This document shows positions 58,557 through 64,000 of a stretch of 64,000 nt of DNA, piece by piece. Location: contig CM055101.1 in NCBI GenBank assembly GCA_029204225.1, positions 34,289,683-34,353,682 on the forward strand. The letters are read 5' to 3'. Below the pieces are notes generated by a model. It had not been told where the DNA came from. It did not search any database and saw only the letters and a program-made list of their open reading frames with translations. Both the position numbers and the translations under genes were made by a program. Origin of the DNA: Diphasiastrum complanatum. Lineage: Eukaryota > Streptophyta > Lycopodiopsida > Lycopodiales > Lycopodiaceae. Within the stretch, counting starts at the first letter, position 1, and each line of letters begins with the position of its first letter.

Positions 58557-59173
58557 CCTTGGTGCAGTGGATAGTCAATCCTCCAATATCCTCCACTATC
58601 TAAGCAAAAAATTGCAAGCCATTTCATCGGCTAGAAAACGTTAATTGTCTTGATTCACAAGATACATCAACGTATCATCCATTCTACAAGATTTATTATG
58701 GGCTTGTGTTGGACTATTTGTTGTGTCAATGCTTACGGAGTTAACCTTGGATTCCATTTCCCCCTCATCACTACACCAGAAAAAAGCCAATTGCGACACC
58801 AGCGACCAGCCACAATAGGTAAAGGAAAGCAATGAAGCCAGCCACAATAGTGCAGCACCAAAATAAGCAAAGGACAACAAAACTTGTAGCAACAACGAGA
58901 AGGCATCAATAGAAGCCAAACATCTGAAGAGCAGAAAACCGCCCATAGGTCCATAAATAAATAAGCCAATTAACTACAAGGAGGAGAGTGGGACTGTAGA
59001 AACAAGAGCAAAGGCAACAAGAATGAAGGAAATGAACTACTGCATATAAAAAAATCAAATCCAAAGTGAATCTAAGTATGAAAATCTGGTGCAAAAATAC
59101 AAAACAAGAAGACAATTACTCTATCGGCTAGTAGAGTTTTGTTACTGTGGAAGCTTATCAGGCTACAGAAATA
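58557..59173. other. no gene recognised; internal leader side of a minus-strand LTR element
   Basis: By position it is downstream of a minus-strand PBS (59174-59185), so it may be the leader or gag region of a truncated element. Minus-strand frames here (58946-58641, 58969-58733) have no gag motif. CACTACACCAGAAAAAAGCC at 58768 resembles a CACTA end without a partner. Confidence 0.35.
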
Positions 59174-59185
59174 GCTCTGATACCA
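59174..59185 (-). other. primer binding site (initiator tRNA-Met) left of the LTR
   Basis: The minus strand reads TGGTATCAGAGC immediately after an LTR end (CTCCAACA). Confidence 0.8.
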
Positions 59186-60385
59186 TGTTGGAGAAAGAGG
59201 GTGTGTGAGAGAGAAAATAAATATAGCTCTGAAAAGAAATGAACACGAAAAGAAGCGAACTTGAAACTTGAAAAAGAAATGAATAGAAAGTGTTCGTGCG
59301 CAGCGAAATGAGCTATCTCACTCTTTTCCTAAGCATAACTACACCTATCAGACACGAACAGAACGTTAGTGATAGAAATCACGTTCAATCTGATTATGTA
59401 GCCAAACATTAAGCAACAAAATATCAGAAAGATAATTTGTCGCGAACAGCTAGCTATAGACAAATTATCTGTCTCGAAGAGCTAGACTGAGCTCGACTGA
59501 TAATCAGTCGCGAATTAGTCGCGAAAGACAAGACTAAATATTAGTCGCAAACAACTAGACTAATAATAATAACTCTCTAAGAACAGAGCACCAGATTAAG
59601 CAATAAGAGAGTCAGACAGAATGTAGAAAAGCATAGCAATATTGACACAAATCTGAACAGAGAACAAACAGAGCTGTAATCAGATTAAGTATAGCAAAAT
59701 ATACAGGTCAATAATGCTGGTGAGCACAAGACAATAGCGGCCGAAGCCGTGTGCTTCACAAAGCTAATCTATCTGTGAAAGGAATAAACCTATTACTGAC
59801 AATACAAAGAATCGATGCGCTAAAGCATCTACTTCGTCTATCTCTGATAAGCTTCTGATGCTATTATTTTCACACACTCTGCTTGTACATGAATACACAG
59901 ATGGTATTCAATATATACATAATTTTACAAGTATGCAGATGAAAAAAGTACAAAGTGGATGTGCTATCTGTAGGAGATCATGGGTGGCTGTTGTCATCGT
60001 CAAATCCGTTTGCACAGTTGCATGGGATGAGCGTGAGAAGGCCGCGACATCAGCCTTCGCTGAAATGAACGTTGGTGAAGATGCAAAAAATGCGACACAT
60101 AGCCCTGCATAGCCCTAACTTCCTTATACATAAATTCACCTAGAATAGAGTCCTAAGCATGGACCAACTATTCATAGAATTGCTATTGATAACTCTACAC
60201 ATGCATACACTGTCTCATACCTTGTCTAAACTCCATTTAGTGTGTTCTGGGCCTCACAAGGATATTAGTTACTTTCGGATCACGTCCAGTATGACGTGGC
60301 ATAACTAACAGCTTGTTTTACTGAAAAATCGTGTATCCAAGACTAGGAGTATATTGTATCCTATATACTGGTCATGGACATAACA
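59186..60385 (-). repeat. 1.2-kb LTR, flanked by a PBS on one side and a PPT on the other
   Basis: On the plus strand it starts TGTTGGAGAAAG and ends GGACATAACA. To the right is TTCTTCCCTCCTT, which on the minus strand is a polypurine tract belonging to the gypsy element beyond. To the left is a PBS. Inside are several TAGTCGCGAA copies (59450-59560). No second LTR copy is in the window, so the boundaries rest on these flanking signals. Confidence 0.65.
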
Positions 60386-60442
60386 TTCTTCCCTCCTTAA
60401 ACTATTTCTATCCTTAGAAACTGAGATTTGAAAAATTCTTCT

Positions 60443-61447
60443 TTATACTATCAACTCTCTCCCACGAATCATCATCCTCTCATTACGACCCCTCCACCGA
60501 ATCAAGCACTCAGAGATAGAACAATTTCTCAATTGTTTATCTCTGGTTCTGAGCACTTTCTCAGGTTTCAAAGGTACACTAAGCGACAAATTTTTCAAAT
60601 GGGATAAATCCTCATCCGATCCAATTGTATCACCATCATGTAAACTTAGTTTCAAACGGCTTACATGAAGTACTAGGTGTGCAGTTGATTTTTCTTGAAG
60701 ATCGAGTTCATATGCCAAAGAAACAATTCTACGTACAATCTTGAAAGGTCCACAATAACGGGTAGACAGCTTATAATGCTTCCATGTATGTAACATCTTA
60801 GAATCTTTTGGAATCCTAAGATATACCCAGTCATCAACTTTAAAATCTCTTGGAGATCTCTTAAGATCAGTATAGTGTTTAGCTATATCCTGAGCACTCC
60901 GAATACTATCCTTAGCCACTTGCAGCATTTCTTGCATATCATGCAAAAAATCAGCAACCTTTTGGATCTTAACAGACTTTGTCTCAACATTTATTGGAGA
61001 TCTAGATTGAAAACCATACATAAGCATAAAAGGACTGTAACTTGTAGCAGAATGTTTTCTACTATTATATGCAAACTCAACCAGCGGGAGAGAATCTTTC
61101 CAATGAGAAACATACATCCTCAAAATATCTTTCATAGTTTGATTAGTCCTTTCTCTCTGGCCATCTGATCCAGGATGATCAGAGGAACTCAAACTCAAAG
61201 AAATTTTAAGTTTATGGAATACTACTGACCAAAAGTGACCTGTGAGTTTAGGATCTCTATCACTAACAATGTCACTTGGTAGACCATACAACCGAAATAA
61301 TCTTTCAACAAAGATTTGGGCTAAATCAGAAGTCTTAATAGTTGACTTGACTGGTATGAATGCAGCTAACTTAGTTAACCGATCGACTACAATCCAAATA
61401 GAATCATTTTGTTGTTGGGTCCTTGAAAGTCCAACTAAAAAATCCAT
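60443..61447 (-). CDS. gypsy integrase core and C-terminal tail (second gypsy)
   Basis: An open frame of 334 codons: MDFLVGLSRTQQQNDSIW, FIPVKSTIKTSDLAQIF, YGLPSDIVSDRDPKLTGHFW, SSSDHPGSDGQRERTNQTMK. All three D-D-E positions are present. Further on, VYLRIPKDSKMLHTWKHYKL and GPFKIVRRIVSLAYELDL form the usual C-terminal domain. KVLRTRDKQL then ECLIRWRGR resembles a chromodomain start that soon degenerates. The zinc HHCC part upstream (61500-61750) is broken by stops. Confidence 0.88.
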   Translation of the reverse strand: MDFLVGLSRTQQQNDSIWIVVDRLTKLAAFIPVKSTIKTSDLAQIFVERLFRLYGLPSDIVSDRDPKLTGHFWSVVFHKLKISLSLSSSDHPGSDGQRERTNQTMKDILRMYVSHWKDSLPLVEFAYNSRKHSATSYSPFMLMYGFQSRSPINVETKSVKIQKVADFLHDMQEMLQVAKDSIRSAQDIAKHYTDLKRSPRDFKVDDWVYLRIPKDSKMLHTWKHYKLSTRYCGPFKIVRRIVSLAYELDLQEKSTAHLVLHVSRLKLSLHDGDTIGSDEDLSHLKNLSLSVPLKPEKVLRTRDKQLRNCSISECLIRWRGRNERMMIRGRELIV

Positions 61448-61876
61448 AGATATGCTCTCCCATTTCTTATTTGGGATATCTAACGAAGCAACAAACCACC
61501 AGCCTCATGGCATTCAGCCTTGCTAGTTGACAAGGTTTGCATTTAACAACATATGACTCGACATATGGCTAGAGCTTTGGCCAATAAAATTCTCTTTTAA
61601 CCAAGTCTAGAGTCCTGTGTATACCGAGATGTCCTGCACAAGGTATGTCATGAAATTCAAACAAAATTTTACGTTTGAGCTCATCATCACCAGGTACGCA
61701 AACTTTTCCATTCCGAAATAGTAATCCATCTCAAATGGTGAATTGTTCCACAGTTTTCTTATCTTTCTTAGTTAGTTGAGTCCTCTGTGTTTCTGACTCA
61801 ACACTGTCCACATTTCTTCCAGCCTAAACAATGTTCCAAATGTGACCAAAATGAGAATTTGATTCATATTTTCCTC

Positions 61877-62152
61877 TCAGCGAAAGATATAGATCCGTAG
61901 AAATCTGGGTGAATGCAACTCATTCAGTTCACCGATCTGACTAAGAGCATCTGCAACTTGATTATAGCTGTCTCTTATGGAACGGATTTCATGATCGAAT
62001 TCTTGCATCAATTCAGCCCATCGAGCTTTTCTCCCCCGAAGATCATGTTGATTACAAAAATACTTAAGAGGATGGTGATCCGTATACACTACAAACTTAC
62101 TACCATACAAGTAGTGTCTCCAGGTTTTAAGTGCATGGATTACAACAAACAA
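61877..62152 (-). pseudogene. gypsy RNase H fragment (second gypsy)
   Basis: FVVIHALKTWRHYLYGSKFV, VYTDHHPLKYFCNQ, RKARWAELMQEFDHEIRSI and NQVADALSQ match the second half of gypsy RNase H. The first half, toward 62400, is interrupted by stops. Confidence 0.85.
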
Positions 62153-62416
62153 TTCATTTCCTACATAGAATAACGCAACTGAGGACCAGTGAATTTTTTG
62201 CTCTCAAACGCTAGTGGCCTATCCATTTGTAATAGAACCGCTCCAACTACAACATCACTTGTGTCTGTTCTCACGACATAAGATAAATCTGGATTTGCAA
62301 TTTGTAACCGGGAGCTGAAACAATCATTGTTTTAAGTTTTTCAAAACATTGATTCAATTCCTCGTTCCAAACAACAGACGGACTAAGTTGATTCCTCTTT
62401 TCTTTTTATTAACAAT

Positions 62417-63396
62417 TCATTTTATCAGATTATTAAGCGGTGTTGCTAATTTAGCATAATCCTCAATAAATCTCTTGAAGAAAAGTGTAAAACCTAAAAA
62501 TGACTTTACTTGGCTCACAGTTCCTGGAATTGGCCACGCAATCACAATCTTGATTTTATCCTCATCAATCTTGATCCCATTCACTGTGATCTTATGACTG
62601 AGATAAAAACAACTCTTGGTCAAAGAATTCACACTTGGACTCTTTAGCATAGAGTAACTCCCGACGAAGTTTCATCAAGATGATTTTTAAGTGTTCTACA
62701 TGTTCCACCAAGGATTTACTGTAAACAAGAATGTCGTCTAAGGATACAACCACAAACTTTCCCAAATATAGACGAAATAAGTCGTTCATCATTTGCTGGA
62801 ACGTTGTTGGAGCATTTGTTAATCCAAATGGCAACACTAAGAATTCATAATAACCAAATCTAAAACGAAATCCTATCTTTTGGACATCTTCCGACTTAAT
62901 TCTTATTTGATGATACCTTGTCCTGAGATCTATCTTGGTGAAATATCGTGCTCCACCCAAGCAATCTACAAGGTCATCCATCCTGGGTAATGGATATTTA
63001 TTTTTGATAATCACTTTATTAAGACCCTTATAATTCACACACATCCGGAAATCTCCATCTTTCTTCGCTTTAAGAAGAACATGAGCGCCCCATGGTGATT
63101 TACTAGGTTGCATATGTCCCATTCTCAGATAGTTTTCTATTTGATTTGAAATCTCTGTCTTCCTCTTTCTGAGAGAACCTATAAGGTTGTCTAGAGACAG
63201 GTTGACTTTCTGGAATTAACTCAATCCTATGGTCTACTGACCTAGACGGTGGTAAACCATGAGGTAATTCAGATGGAAAAACATCCCTAAATTCGTTTAT
63301 GATCTGTTCTTTCACTGCTTGTTCATGATCTAAATTTATTGAGTTACGAATCGTTGAGAATTCACAACCATTTAGATACATTTTAGGAACATCCAC
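62417..63396 (-). pseudogene. gypsy reverse transcriptase in three frames (second gypsy)
   Basis: 63396-63103 holds the start ([40 protein letters not shown]). 63122-62592 holds the core ([64 protein letters not shown], so the residue before LDD is Ser rather than Tyr). 62650-62417 holds the thumb region (AWPIPGTVSQVKSFLGFTLF). Two frame changes separate them. Confidence 0.88.
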
Positions 63397-63989
63397 AACT
63401 GGAATAACACATATTGAAAAAACTTTATACTCAGAATTGTCTCCATTTTATTAACTATAGAAATCTGATCCAATGGACGTACAACATTACTGTCAAATAA
63501 TGCAAGTACCTTATCACTCTCCTTGAAAGTGAGAACATGCTTCTCAAAATCAATCAGCGGAGAATGTGACTTACTAAATAGCCATTCATAACCTAATATT
63601 AAATCGGTATGGGCTAGGTCTAAAACGTGAAAATTAATTAATTTTGTGTGTCCTTGCATCAAAACTGGGAGCTTCGGGACTTTTACGTTCCAAGTCTCCA
63701 ACTCTGCTCCTGAAGCTAGATAAACTTTATATCTATGATTGCTGGCTTCAGTTTCCAAGCTGAGTTTCTACACAAGATGAGAATTAATAAAATTATGAGT
63801 TGAACCACTGTCCAATAAAATACTCTGTGCCAATGAAATAGAAAAGTTCATTAGGCAAGAAAGAAGTAGTACTAAAAGACATTCACACTCACAATCAGTC
63901 AAGTTAATTTCCAAAGTCTTACCATTGCCTCCTGGGATTTCAATCATGTGAGCCGACACTTTCTTCCTTTCTAGACAAAATTTTATCAT
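63397..63989 (-). pseudogene. gypsy protease region (second gypsy)
   Basis: QSILLDSGSTHNFINSHLV keeps the catalytic DSG. One in-frame TAG at 63768-63770 follows, and the frame resumes with YKVYLASGAELETW and LAHTDLILGYEWLF. Upstream, KTLEINLTDCECE may belong to the gag-protease linker. Confidence 0.82.
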
Positions 63990-64000
63990 ATGTCCAGGCT

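Larger units (their letters stand above)
60386..64000 (-). mobile_element. second Ty3/gypsy chromovirus-like element, decayed, runs off the right edge
   Basis: PPT, integrase, RNase H, RT and protease are met from left to right, i.e. minus strand. Its 5' part (gag, PBS, 5' LTR) is beyond the window. Numerous stops and frame changes mark it as inactive. It is a different family from the element at 41.3 kb: its pol protein differs throughout and its LTR is unrelated. Confidence 0.88.

Noticed and set aside
58768-58800. CACTACACCAGAAAAAAGCC as a CACTA terminus
   Set aside because: No partner end was found to the right, and the same bases lie in a minus-strand open frame; kept only as a remark.

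Overview
The window is nuclear DNA of a land plant with a large, repeat-rich genome. The evidence is one spliced plant-type bifunctional nuclease gene with GT/AG introns, a decayed plant U-box (armadillo) gene, and a dense set of plant transposon families (Ty1/copia, chromodomain Ty3/gypsy, CACTA-like, hAT), plus long CT/CA arrays. The species cannot be named from sequence alone; nothing here is grass-like, and a fern, gymnosperm or other large-genome plant would fit.

Layout. 1-2.1 kb: end of a copia relic running in from the left. 3.3-3.9 kb: degenerate ATTCAC/TCTCAG repeats. 3,989-14,404: a 10.4-kb CACTA-like DNA transposon with ends CACAACTACA and GTGGCA/TGCCAC subterminal palindromes. It carries a broken Tnp2-type transposase, a SET-domain reading frame and zinc-motif exons on the minus strand, and a divergently transcribed acidic-tail gene on the plus strand. 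A copia fragment without LTRs lies in its repeat-filled centre. 16,235-21,136: a complete but decayed copia element (TSD AAAAC) whose primer site resembles the half-tRNA(iMet) site of Drosophila copia. It sits 12 bp beyond the 3' end of a U-box/ARM pseudogene (21.15-22.07 kb). 22.6-28.1 kb: a second copia family with 1-kb LTRs and no RT core. 28.1-30.0 kb: a scrambled gag / RNase H / gag-protease copia mosaic. 30-35.5 kb: mostly anonymous.

35,563-39,778: a hAT transposon with a decayed BED/DUF659 transposase and CGTTCCGGAACG subterminal palindromes, next to a 0.7-kb ACATAC array. 41,341-47,614: a young-looking chromovirus (Ty3/gypsy) with TSD ACTGC, well-matched LTRs and a pol split by one stop codon, but with no gag; the leader instead holds about five degenerate repeats. 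Copies of one short inverted-repeat element lie on both sides (40.5 and 48.4 kb) in opposite orientation. 50,742-53,477 (minus): the only apparently intact host gene, a nine-exon bifunctional-nuclease (BBD-type) gene whose splice phases all agree. 54-59 kb: low-complexity arrays and a copia RT-start relic. 59.2 kb to the right edge: a 1.2-kb LTR and a decayed second chromovirus that leaves the window.

The genes do not form a shared pathway. The host gene stands alone in a landscape of nested transposons. The most unusual object is the CACTA-like element: its transposase transcription unit seems to include a SET (methyltransferase-fold) exon where the N-terminal half of the transposase should be.
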